Positions 7,335 to 14,868 of a DNA stretch of 64,000 bases are shown here, one piece after another (within the stretch, counting starts at the first letter, position 1; every line of letters starts with the position of its first letter). This stretch comes from a virus, in the IMG/VR virus record IMGVR_UViG_3300027708_000022, positions 1 to 64,000 of that record; one strand, 5' to 3'. A model generated the notes under the pieces. It was given only the letters and a program-made list of their open reading frames with translations. It did not search any database and was not told the DNA's origin. A program made the position numbers and the translations under genes.

Positions 7335-7359
7335 AAAAAAAGAGGCACCGAAGTGCCTC
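7335..7359 (-). terminator. Rho-independent terminator after gp23
   Basis: On the minus strand GAGGCAC-TTCG-GTGCCTC is followed by seven T residues. The 7-bp stem with a UUCG loop lies about 30 bases beyond the gp23 stop codon. Confidence 0.9.
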
Positions 7360-7387
7360 TCTAAAGAACTCTCTACGGAGTTTTTAT

Positions 7388-8746
7388 TTACATGATGTTT
7401 TTAATTGCAAAACCACGGTAGTAGTTGTTTGACTGAGCAGTTAAAGCACCTAGACCAGCATTAGTACCTTCTGCAAATGGATTAGCAACTAGACCGTAAC
7501 GAGTCTTGAAACCAATCTTTGGTTGGAATGTACCGGTATCAACGGCACGAACCATTTGGAGAGGAACGTAAGGGCAATAGAAAAGACCGGCGTCAAATGC
7601 ATTCGAACCTTTGAAACCAACAACTGCAAATTCGTTGGTTGAAGATGTTTGTGCATATGGGTCGATGTAAACTTTAATACGACCGAACATTGTACCAGCA
7701 AATGTATTACCAGTATCATCAACCACTAGGTTAACTTGTGATTGTAAAGCTGAACTATAGTCTAAAAGACCAGCCATCGCAAATGCAGATGCAACATCTG
7801 AAGATACGATAACGATATTACCTTTGCCACGACGAGTTGTCTTAGCAATGGTATTAGCTTCACGTTCTAATTGGAATGCCAAACCTTTGATTTTCTCAAC
7901 CATCCAACGACCGTTTGAGTCGGTGTCTAAGTCGAAAGTACCACGAGTTGTTGTACCAACTTGTGCGCCCAACTTTGCAGTACCGTAAATTGTACGAACA
8001 ACTTCACGGTTGATTTCAGCAAGAATTTCTGTTGACAAGATGTTTGCCAATTCTGTTTCTGCGTCTAGACCATGAACTGCTTTCAAGTCTTGAGCTAATT
8101 CAAGTGAATATTCTGCCTTCAAAGCACGAGTACGAGCAGTAACAGTAACTTTCTCAATTGAGAATGCCATTTCTTGGAATGTGTTACCAGCAGCACCGTC
8201 ACCAAGAGCTTCAGCAGAACCTGTAGTCATTGCAAGACCGGCTTGAGCGTTTGATGTGAATGTTTCTGTTGTGTTAGCAGCAACTGCCAATGCAGTTAAT
8301 TGGTTTGTAATAGCTGCAGCAAGTGCAGTATTAGCGCCAGAAAACTGTGTGTTAGCTTCATTGAAGAATGCTTCTGTACCGCCCTGTGATGCATACTTAG
8401 TACGCATTGCGAAAATCAAACCTGTTGGGCCTGTCATTGGCTGAACGCCGCAAATGTCATAGGCAATTAGATTTGGTAATGAACGACGAACCAAACTGAT
8501 TAAGATTGGGTCAAAACCAGCAACTGGACCTGCTGCAGCTGCACCACCACCGAAACCACCTGTACCAGCAAAGTTTGTTGGTGAACCAGCTTCTGTCAAC
8601 ATACCTGATGACTTAGCCATTTCAATAGCTTGGTTTTCTAAAATAACTGCTGTAACTGCTTTACGATATGGGTCTTTAATGGCCGGCATATCTTTATGGT
8701 CTAGTACCGCAGCCCATTTTGTTTGTAGTTCTTCTGACAAATACAT
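7388..8746 (-). CDS. 23: gp23 major capsid protein
   Basis: The hexameric shell subunit, HK97 fold, 452 residues. Diagnostic T4-like blocks: SLVRRSLPNLIAYDICGVQPMTGPTGLIFAMR (residues about 84-116) and the C-terminal KIGFKTRYGLVANPF. The N-terminal propeptide carries a gp21 protease consensus site, LTE52/A53, matching the (L/I)xE cleavage rule, so mature gp23 should begin at AGSPTNFAG. It has a near-ideal ribosome-binding site AAGGAGAT 8 bases before the ATG, and a strong terminator follows the gene, both fitting very high expression. It lies directly downstream of scaffold gp22. Confidence 0.97.
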   Translation of the reverse strand: MYLSEELQTKWAAVLDHKDMPAIKDPYRKAVTAVILENQAIEMAKSSGMLTEAGSPTNFAGTGGFGGGAAAAGPVAGFDPILISLVRRSLPNLIAYDICGVQPMTGPTGLIFAMRTKYASQGGTEAFFNEANTQFSGANTALAAAITNQLTALAVAANTTETFTSNAQAGLAMTTGSAEALGDGAAGNTFQEMAFSIEKVTVTARTRALKAEYSLELAQDLKAVHGLDAETELANILSTEILAEINREVVRTIYGTAKLGAQVGTTTRGTFDLDTDSNGRWMVEKIKGLAFQLEREANTIAKTTRRGKGNIVIVSSDVASAFAMAGLLDYSSALQSQVNLVVDDTGNTFAGTMFGRIKVYIDPYAQTSSTNEFAVVGFKGSNAFDAGLFYCPYVPLQMVRAVDTGTFQPKIGFKTRYGLVANPFAEGTNAGLGALTAQSNNYYRGFAIKNIM

Positions 8747-8766
8747 ATTAGATATCTCCTTGGATA

Positions 8767-9753
8767 TTATATTTTAGTTTTGGAAATTGCGTTTGCAACT
8801 GCTGATACGAATGGGTCGTTAGAAACGAAACCCTTCTCTGAACCATCAGTTACTTCTTCTTGAAGATGGCTTTCTCTAGCTTTCTTTATACCAGATGGAA
8901 AGTAGTTCTCACGAATTGTTTCAAGTTTGCTTTCATATTCTTCTTCTGTGGAAAAATATACACTCTCTGCGAGTGATCTAATTTTTTCAACTTGAGTTGA
9001 TGTAAGACCTTCACATACTTCACGAGTTATTTCTGACTTGCGTGATTCAACTAATGCTTTTGCATAATCAACATTACGTTCGATTTCTTCATCAAGTTTG
9101 CTTTCAAGTTCTTCAACTTTAGAAGCAAGTTCTTCAACGAGGTCAACTTTTTCGGCAGGAACATCAATATAGTTTTCTACGAATAGGTTGCGTAAACCGG
9201 CAATAAAATCTTCTGTCATTTCTGAGCGTAGACCAGATTCAATAGCAATTTGATTTTCTTCCATCCATTGTTCAACAATGTATGATAGGTAATCATCAAC
9301 TTTTTCTGTTAGGTCTTGCTTAATTGATTCAACAGCTTCTTCTAGCATACCAGCATAGTATGATTCTACTTCTTCTTCAATTCTAGAAACACGATCATGT
9401 ATACGAGCTTCAAAAATTGTAGAAACTTTATCTTTAAATTCTTCTGAGATGGTATCATCATCTGCAAACAAATCTGCAATATCTTCTTTCATTGTTTTTT
9501 GGCCACCACCAAGCATTTCTTGGGTATCAGGTGAAGCATCTGATGGCTTTGTTGTTGGTGCTCGAGCATTACCTGGTGCACCATCTGATGGGTTGATTTT
9601 AGCTGAGTCATCAGTTGATTTGTAATTCTGAGGTGTTGGACCACCAGCATCAACTACTTGACCTGGAAGTTTTTCTGAAGGCATACCTATTGCTGAACTC
9701 TTGCTTCCTGCAAGAATATCTGCTGCTGCCTCGAAAAGTTTGTTTGATGCCAT
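8767..9753 (-). CDS. 22: gp22 prohead core scaffolding protein
   Basis: The major internal scaffold around which gp23 assembles; it is degraded by gp21 before packaging. Its 328 residues are mostly acidic, helical, coiled-coil sequence (DKVSTIFEARIHDRVSRIEEEVE through LVEELASKVEELESKLDEEIE), as in T4 gp22, preceded by a flexible proline/glycine-rich segment (residues about 20-85). The C-terminus NDPFVSAVANAISKT is the conserved tail seen in aquatic T4-like gp22. Position between protease gp21 and capsid gp23 is the standard order. Ribosome-binding site AAGGAGA is 8 bases before the ATG. Confidence 0.9.
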   Translation of the reverse strand: MASNKLFEAAADILAGSKSSAIGMPSEKLPGQVVDAGGPTPQNYKSTDDSAKINPSDGAPGNARAPTTKPSDASPDTQEMLGGGQKTMKEDIADLFADDDTISEEFKDKVSTIFEARIHDRVSRIEEEVESYYAGMLEEAVESIKQDLTEKVDDYLSYIVEQWMEENQIAIESGLRSEMTEDFIAGLRNLFVENYIDVPAEKVDLVEELASKVEELESKLDEEIERNVDYAKALVESRKSEITREVCEGLTSTQVEKIRSLAESVYFSTEEEYESKLETIRENYFPSGIKKARESHLQEEVTDGSEKGFVSNDPFVSAVANAISKTKI

Positions 9754-9775
9754 TAGGAATCTCCTTAGTATTTTC

Positions 9776-9783
9776 TATTTATA
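9776..9783 (-). promoter_or_regulatory. T4-type late promoter TATAAATA upstream of gp22-gp23
   Basis: Exact TATAAATA on the minus strand, 22 bases before the gp22 ATG at 9753 and just beyond the gp21 stop. Well placed to drive the scaffold and capsid genes late in infection. Confidence 0.8.
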
Positions 9784-9786
9784 AAA

Positions 9787-10437
9787 TTAAAGTTTTCGAA
9801 TAAAATTTTCAAACAAATTGATAGCAACATATTCAATTTCTTTGCGTGAAGCCTTTCTAATTTGTTTTTTTGCTGAATCAATGTCCATCTCTACAAATCG
9901 ACCTTCAACAAATAACCATTCTCTATTCTCCATGATACCATTAACAAAAGCACCTGGAGCAGAAGGATCTGCCACAATATCAGCTGCTGTTGCTAATCGG
10001 AAATCATCTTGCACCATGTTATAACCTTCTTTAGTCTGCACAAGAGAACCCATGCCGCGAGAAGATACTCCAAGGTTAACACCTGAGTCAATAAAACTTT
10101 TAACGATTTGCCCGTATGGTGTTTCAAGGATCATTGCTTTGCCAATAAAACATTCACCATTATCTTCTAAAGAAACAATCTTATGTGACACCCTTTCTAA
10201 GTTAAGAGATGGTGTGTCAGGATGACCCAATTCACCTAAAGCACGATTAGTTTTAATAACTTCTTCGTTGTATCGGCCAACTTCCTTTGATAAGGTATTT
10301 TTGGCGTACATACGATTATTTTTATTTGGTTTATCATAAACAAGAAATGGACCAGTAACGTATAAACTTTTTTTTCCATTTTCGGAGGCTTCAGTAATAT
10401 ACTTTACCTCTTCTATATTTTCTCTAATTAATTTCAT
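9787..10437 (-). CDS. 21: gp21 prohead core protease
   Basis: Serine protease that matures the prohead by cutting scaffold, capsid and internal proteins at (L/I)xE sites. Its 216 residues match T4 gp21. Catalytic triad motifs of the herpes-like/T4 protease fold are visible: GELGHP (His, near residue 72), GVSSRG (nucleophile Ser, near 125) and the downstream ATAADIVADPSAPGAFV segment with conserved Asp. The conserved N-terminal LYVTGPFLVYDKPNKNNRMY resembles other T4-like gp21. Candidate substrates with matching sites are encoded around it (gp23 and the core proteins at 10791-12530). Confidence 0.93.
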   Translation of the reverse strand: MKLIRENIEEVKYITEASENGKKSLYVTGPFLVYDKPNKNNRMYAKNTLSKEVGRYNEEVIKTNRALGELGHPDTPSLNLERVSHKIVSLEDNGECFIGKAMILETPYGQIVKSFIDSGVNLGVSSRGMGSLVQTKEGYNMVQDDFRLATAADIVADPSAPGAFVNGIMENREWLFVEGRFVEMDIDSAKKQIRKASRKEIEYVAINLFENFIRKL

Positions 10438-10438
10438 A

Positions 10439-10789
10439 TTACATTCCTGTTAATGGTGTTGTGTAAGTAGCAGACTTCGTTACTTCTAGAAGTAATGTTC
10501 CACCAGTTACAACCGTAATAACAACATTAGATGTATTATTATTTGCAAGTGTATGTCCCCACTCATCTAGTTTAGTTTCACCAGCATTGTGTAGAGATAC
10601 AATATTATTACCGTTTCTAACGATTTGAATACTACCGTTTGTCGACCAATTGATTCTTCTAATATTTGCAGAACTAATGACTTCATTAGTATTGACAGCT
10701 AAAGAATCAAGGTTAGCATAATATGTACCAATACCTTCAACACGAATGAGTGAAGAACTTCTTAATGAATTTGTAATTTCTATTGGCAT
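10439..10789 (-). CDS. Small conserved structural protein of the prohead region
   Basis: A 116-residue protein of unknown function, predicted all-beta: short strands separated by NG and NN turns (SLIRVEGIGTYYANL, INWSTNGSIQIVRNGNNIV, NVVITVVTGGTLLLEVTK). No catalytic motif is visible. It is translated by stop-start coupling from the upstream gene (TAA then ATG one base on) and lies one base from gp21, so it is probably a late virion or capsid-associated protein, perhaps a decoration or vertex component (inference from location). Confidence 0.55.
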   Translation of the reverse strand: MPIEITNSLRSSSLIRVEGIGTYYANLDSLAVNTNEVISSANIRRINWSTNGSIQIVRNGNNIVSLHNAGETKLDEWGHTLANNNTSNVVITVVTGGTLLLEVTKSATYTTPLTGM

Positions 10790-10790
10790 T

Positions 10791-11237
10791 TTATTTTATT
10801 CCCATGGAAGTGCGGCGTCTTAAAGACATTTTTCTTTTGAGTAATGTTCTACGCAATTTAGATTTACCTTTTGTCTTCCAGTACCTTTTTAATTTTCTGG
10901 ACTTTTGTATTCTTTGGATTGCTGGTATTCGAACCACACTATTACCAGAAATTCTAAATCCTTTTACTGTTGATCTTCTTTTATTTCTTTGAACAACAAT
11001 TTGGTTGTTGGTATTTCTACGAATACGGCGGCGAATCTTTTTAATTCTACCCATCTTAACGATGTTTGGTGAAGCTTCATCTAATTGCTCATCCACTTCT
11101 ACCTCAACATATGTAGTTGATGCCACATATGCCTTTTCTTCTTCCAAATATTCAGCAGCAATTTCATCAAGGCGATTAAAAATAATTTCTTTAGCCTCGG
11201 ACAATCTATTCTGAGATATTAAATCTATCAAAGTCAT
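10791..11237 (-). CDS. Prohead core protein with cleavable acidic leader and very basic C-terminus (gp68-like position)
   Basis: A 148-residue two-part protein. Residues 1-54 are helical and acidic (LSEAKEIIFNRLDEIAAEYLEEEKAY), like the N-termini of T4-type prohead core proteins. Residues 61-148 are extremely rich in Arg/Lys (GRIKKIRRRIRRN, KRYWKTKGKSKLRRTLLKRK). The junction reads EQLDE54/A55SP, a perfect gp21 (L/I)xE cleavage motif. Cleavage would release a basic peptide of about 94 residues into the head, comparable to T4 internal proteins that bind packaged DNA. Position between portal and protease matches gp67/gp68. Start overlaps the upstream stop (ATGA). Confidence 0.6.
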   Translation of the reverse strand: MTLIDLISQNRLSEAKEIIFNRLDEIAAEYLEEEKAYVASTTYVEVEVDEQLDEASPNIVKMGRIKKIRRRIRRNTNNQIVVQRNKRRSTVKGFRISGNSVVRIPAIQRIQKSRKLKRYWKTKGKSKLRRTLLKRKMSLRRRTSMGIK

Positions 11238-12037
11238 GTTGTTTGTTTAGAAACAAAATCTAAAACTTTAATTAAACCTTTTGGTGATTCTTTTAATAAT
11301 CTTGAAAACTTAACTTGATTATCTTCACTCAATTGTTTAAAAACGGAATCAATATCATCAGCCGTTTGTTCATCAATTGTGCTAACTGTACCATCAATAT
11401 GTTTAATCTTTACATTCTCCGCTTGAATTGGATTATTCATTGGAGTTTCCGATGAATATGGAACAGAAAAGTAACGATTCAATCTTTCATTGTAATACAT
11501 AACATTTGTAATGCCTTCTGGATAATAACGAATGGCTTTACGTTTTAATACTAAAACAAAAGGCGGGTTAACTCCTTCTTCCAAATAAGAAACTTCTTCT
11601 TTCTTTAATTTGGTAGAATATTCATCAGCTTCTGGATCATCACCAATTTGTGGTGCTGTAACAGCACCAACACCTGGTGCAGTATCTCCAACTTTAACTC
11701 TATGCGACCTAACTTTTTGTCCATTTACACCAAGTTTGTAATCTGAAGTATCAACAATACCTTCTTCTAATTCTTCTCTCACCGCACGGCGAGTTTGGGT
11801 ATAAATTTGTTTATTATTGGTAATCAAATCTACCATCTTAGTAAACAAATTCTGAATAATCATCCTATCGGCATTAGTGAATTGTGGGCGTTCTTCACCC
11901 ATCTTATCCAATATACTATGCATACGCTGAATCTGTGCCTTATTGGCAAGACCAGCACGGACAAGAGCATCAAACTTTGTATAGTCTGATTTCTCTTCTT
12001 CTATTAGAAGGGTTTTAAAGTCTAGTAACGATTTCAT
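11234..12037 (-). CDS. Prohead core-associated protein of unknown function
   Basis: 267 residues starting MKSLLDFKTLLIEEEK. The frame stays open upstream to 12088 inside the previous gene, but ATG 12037 follows that gene's stop by 7 bases and gives the usual helical N-terminus. The first 100 residues are helical and charged (FDALVRAGLANKAQIQRMHSILDKM), and the rest is mixed. It contains ELEE/G and YLEE/G sequences that fit the gp21 cleavage rule, so it may be processed in the prohead. No enzyme motif seen. Conserved at this place in aquatic T4-like phages, but the role is not known to me. Confidence 0.55.
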   Translation of the reverse strand: MKSLLDFKTLLIEEEKSDYTKFDALVRAGLANKAQIQRMHSILDKMGEERPQFTNADRMIIQNLFTKMVDLITNNKQIYTQTRRAVREELEEGIVDTSDYKLGVNGQKVRSHRVKVGDTAPGVGAVTAPQIGDDPEADEYSTKLKKEEVSYLEEGVNPPFVLVLKRKAIRYYPEGITNVMYYNERLNRYFSVPYSSETPMNNPIQAENVKIKHIDGTVSTIDEQTADDIDSVFKQLSEDNQVKFSRLLKESPKGLIKVLDFVSKQTT

Positions 12038-12044
12038 TATCAGA

Positions 12045-12530
12045 TTATGATTCTTTAATAGATTGTTTTTTAACACTTTTAGCATCAACTACATGAATAG
12101 CATCACCCACTTTAATATGGGCAGATTTACCCTGCGCCGATGTTCCTACTAATCGACCAGTTATTTTACCATTAGTTACTGTTTTACCATGTAAAGGATG
12201 TTTAGGATCAGGTGCGTTTGATTGTGCGCTAGGCTCACTAGAACCACCCTGATTTTTACCAGGACGATATACTGATTGCGATGTTCCATCAGAAGCTGTA
12301 TAATATACATTGTGGCCACCAGCATTATCTGAACCACCACCATAAGACTTAGCTTCTTCCAATCCTTCCACTTCTTCTTCTACTTGACCACCAAATAGTG
12401 TTGCACCAAGTTCTTGCTTACGAGCATCAAGTGCTTCAAATGCACGAGCAGATAACAAGTCTGATAATGTTTCTTTAGCATCAGCAGCTTGTCCTGCTAC
12501 TAGTTGCTCGATAAATGTTGTTGTAGACAT
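12045..12530 (-). CDS. Prohead core protein (gp67-like position)
   Basis: 161 residues. The N-terminus TTFIEQLVAGQAADAKETLSDLLSARAFEALDARKQELG is the helical leader typical of small prohead core proteins in T4-like phages and is similar in design to the leader of the protein at 10791-11237. A gp21-type site follows at LEE59/A60K, and the remainder is a glycine/serine-rich linker followed by a small beta domain (HPLHGKTVTNGKITGRLVGTSAQGKSAHIKVGDAIHVVDAKSV). Located directly after the portal gene, the place of T4 gp67. Ribosome-binding site AGGAGA lies before the ATG. Confidence 0.6.
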   Translation of the reverse strand: MSTTTFIEQLVAGQAADAKETLSDLLSARAFEALDARKQELGATLFGGQVEEEVEGLEEAKSYGGGSDNAGGHNVYYTASDGTSQSVYRPGKNQGGSSEPSAQSNAPDPKHPLHGKTVTNGKITGRLVGTSAQGKSAHIKVGDAIHVVDAKSVKKQSIKES

Positions 12531-12549
12531 AAAAATCTCCTATTATACC

Positions 12550-14208
12550 TTATTTAGTTTTATTGAAAGCATACTTATTTACCGCATCATCTAATTGCGG
12601 AGTAGGCGATTCAGTATCACCATTTTCAACAGTATTGTCAATTGGTTCTGATGGCGGACCACCTTGTTCTTGACCTTGTTGTTCTTGAGCAGTAGCTGCA
12701 AGTTCACCTTCTTCTTCAATTTCTTTCTGCATCTCGTCAATTTCTTCTTGAGTCATATGCAGAACATTCTTTTTAACCCATGTTGATGAGTAATAACGAC
12801 CAACATACGGATCAATTTGTGTCGCTGTTGAAATACGCTCACGCAAGATTTCTGCATCACGCATTTCTGTAAAGTTATTATCTTTCTTAAAGTCATAAAA
12901 AATGGCTTCTTTAAATTCTTCCCACTCTTCAACGGTACAAACACCTTTCAATGATAATTGAATACGAAGAGCATCGTCAAAAATACGAGAGAATTTATTA
13001 CGCAATCTAGCAATAAACTTACTAAACTTAACTTCATCACGAGTAACTTCATTTGTTCTACCAATACCCATGATACCACCACCTTGTGGGTCAAGGCGTG
13101 AGATTGGCACATTCAATGAATTTAATAATTTCTTATGAAAGTAAAGAACATCTTCCATCTGGCCTAAGTTTTGTCCAGCAGGTAATGTAGTAATCTCTGT
13201 TCCTTTACCACCTTCACGGCGAGGTAACCAAAAATCTTCTAGCATCGAAAGGTGTTTACGTTCATCACGAATCTCACCAGTATTAGCATCATATACCAAC
13301 TTGTTACGATACTGTGTCATAATAGACTTCATATATTGTTCAGCCTTACCTTTTGGTAAGTTACCTACGTCAATATAAAAAATACGTCTTTCTGGTGCTC
13401 TTGATAAACGGTAAATAACAACAGCATCTTCAATCATTCTTAATTGATTGAGTGCCTTAATTGCTTTATGTAAGTAAGAAATTACAAATGTATTCTTTGC
13501 ATCCATCAAACCAGAGTTAACATTAACTACTGATTCAGGTGCAATTCTTAAACCTTGATTAACTGATGATGTATATGACTGTGATGTTGTACCACGGTCA
13601 TTATACACATAATATTCAGCTATAGATTTAATAACTTGAGCACCAGTTTTTGGATCTCTTTCTTTTTGAATCTCACGCACTTTACGAATCTTGCGTGGAT
13701 CAATATATCTTAATTCTTGTATGCCGTCTTTTGGATTCTTATCGTTAACAACAACATGGTAATATATTCTACCATCAATGTACCAACGCTTGAATAAATC
13801 ATCAGCAAGATTTGAAAAGTTTAACATCTTTTGGATGTTTTTAAACTCTTCAAGTATTTTCTTTTTAATTGTTTCTGGTTGTTTTAGATTATCCATATTG
13901 ATATCTACAACAGTACCATCTTCTGCATGAGTAATTGCTTCATTAACAATCTCATCAATTGCCATATCACATTCAGGGTGATTTGACATTTCACGGTAAC
14001 GAGTAATCAGTTCCAGTTCATTACGAACAGAACCTTCTAAATCTACATATGTGCCGTAATGGGCATTCTGTGTGATTGTAACTGCACCATCATCATTTGC
14101 TTCTGTAGGGAGCGCAAAAGAAGCTTGCTCAGGTTTCTCAACCTGAACAATGTCCTTTTTACCTAAGGTGAACCCGAAAAGTTTTACGGCAATTTTGGGT
14201 TCCTCCAC
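12550..14208 (-). CDS. 20: gp20 portal protein
   Basis: Dodecameric portal at the unique capsid vertex, through which DNA is packaged and the neck attaches. About 552 residues, close to T4 gp20 (524). Clear portal blocks: RYREMSNHPECDMAIDEIVNEAI, RWYIDGRIYYHVVV, LRYIDPRKIRKVREI, RRIFYIDVGNLPKGKAEQYM, EDFWLPRREGGKGTEI and NVPISRLDPQ. The start is unusual. The first in-frame codon is GTG 14208 with no ribosome-binding site before it, whereas a good GGAGGA lies just after it and is correctly spaced for an ATT codon at 14193 (reading IAVKLFGFTLG). No ATG occurs in frame for some 70 codons. A TATAAT-like box lies about 20 bases upstream. Confidence 0.95.
   Translation of the reverse strand: MEEPKIAVKLFGFTLGKKDIVQVEKPEQASFALPTEANDDGAVTITQNAHYGTYVDLEGSVRNELELITRYREMSNHPECDMAIDEIVNEAITHAEDGTVVDINMDNLKQPETIKKKILEEFKNIQKMLNFSNLADDLFKRWYIDGRIYYHVVVNDKNPKDGIQELRYIDPRKIRKVREIQKERDPKTGAQVIKSIAEYYVYNDRGTTSQSYTSSVNQGLRIAPESVVNVNSGLMDAKNTFVISYLHKAIKALNQLRMIEDAVVIYRLSRAPERRIFYIDVGNLPKGKAEQYMKSIMTQYRNKLVYDANTGEIRDERKHLSMLEDFWLPRREGGKGTEITTLPAGQNLGQMEDVLYFHKKLLNSLNVPISRLDPQGGGIMGIGRTNEVTRDEVKFSKFIARLRNKFSRIFDDALRIQLSLKGVCTVEEWEEFKEAIFYDFKKDNNFTEMRDAEILRERISTATQIDPYVGRYYSSTWVKKNVLHMTQEEIDEMQKEIEEEGELAATAQEQQGQEQGGPPSEPIDNTVENGDTESPTPQLDDAVNKYAFNKTK
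12551..12556 (-). promoter_or_regulatory. Late-promoter-like CTAAATA
   Basis: ACTAAATA on the minus strand at the end of the portal gene, 21 bases before ATG 12530. One step off TATAAATA, but the same core recurs before gp18 and the gene at 23930. Confidence 0.4.
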
Positions 14209-14268
14209 TCGGTAACATTATATAATACGAAAAGTTTTACCGCCATTAATATTTCATCCTATATCAGT

Positions 14269-14292
14269 AAAAAGTAAGGGCGAAGCCCTCAC
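14269..14292 (-). terminator. Rho-independent terminator after gp19
   Basis: On the minus strand GTGAGGGC-TTC-GCCCTTAC is followed by five T residues, immediately beyond the gp19 stop. It separates the abundant tail tube message from the portal gene. Confidence 0.85.
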
Positions 14293-14295
14293 TAT

Positions 14296-14841
14296 TTAAA
14301 CCACACCAGTATCAATTGATTCCCACCATTGGTAGGAAAGAGTCACGGTAAATTCTTCAATACTATCGTTTGAGCCCCAATCAACGTCAATTGGTGACAC
14401 ATCTGTTGGGAATACACCCAAGAATTTATACTTCTTCAGAATGTCACCAGCTTTGCCAAATTGTGTAACTTCAGAATCAACTGTGTATGATGCTGGAGTT
14501 TGAGCTAACGGATTACGCACGTTTAAACCATGACTATTAATACCATTCAACCAACGCTCGAAAGCGTTACGAATAGCAAAATCTTCATCGTTAATGATCG
14601 TGATTGTCCAGTCTGTAAATGATCTGTTGCCTGCAAACTTCAACTCACGGCCAAAGTATTGAACAGGCACAGTACCGATGGTTGAACCAGGTAACTGTGC
14701 TGTTTTACACATGAAAGTGACTTTTTGTTGTGCATTAGCAGCATCAGAAAATCCAGGGAACGGTAAACTCACCTCAAATAGATTTGGGCGAGCACCGTCT
14801 CCTGTCATTTGAGAGCGGAATTGATTTATATTGAATGCCAT
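14296..14841 (-). CDS. 19: gp19 tail tube protein
   Basis: Subunit that stacks into the inner tail tube. 181 residues (T4 gp19 is 163). The N-terminal motif NLFEVSLPFPGF, the segment FMCKTAQLPGSTIGTVPVQYFGRELKFAGNRSFTDWTITIINDEDF and the terminal VTLSYQWWESI strand are characteristic of the family. It follows the sheath gene as in T4, has a strong AGGAG ribosome-binding site, its own late-promoter-like motif, and a terminator directly after it, all in keeping with a highly expressed structural gene. Confidence 0.93.
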   Translation of the reverse strand: MAFNINQFRSQMTGDGARPNLFEVSLPFPGFSDAANAQQKVTFMCKTAQLPGSTIGTVPVQYFGRELKFAGNRSFTDWTITIINDEDFAIRNAFERWLNGINSHGLNVRNPLAQTPASYTVDSEVTQFGKAGDILKKYKFLGVFPTDVSPIDVDWGSNDSIEEFTVTLSYQWWESIDTGVV

Positions 14842-14860
14842 TTTTTTTCTCCTGTCTCTC

Positions 14861-14868
14861 TATTTATT
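14861..14868 (-). promoter_or_regulatory. Late-promoter-like AATAAATA upstream of gp19
   Basis: AATAAATAG on the minus strand overlapping the gp18 stop; predicted start about 14855, giving a short leader containing the AGGAG site before ATG 14841. Confidence 0.5.

Noticed and set aside
7301-7348. Longer N-terminus (MPLFLHINTSITSETI) for the gp3-like protein
   Set aside because: It would run through the gp23 terminator and the late promoter; ATG 7300 follows the promoter.
14157-14218. Short upstream peptide ATG 14218 (MLPSGGTQN...) before gp20
   Set aside because: Its frame differs from gp20 and it has no ribosome-binding site. A leader peptide cannot be excluded, but nothing supports it beyond the open frame.
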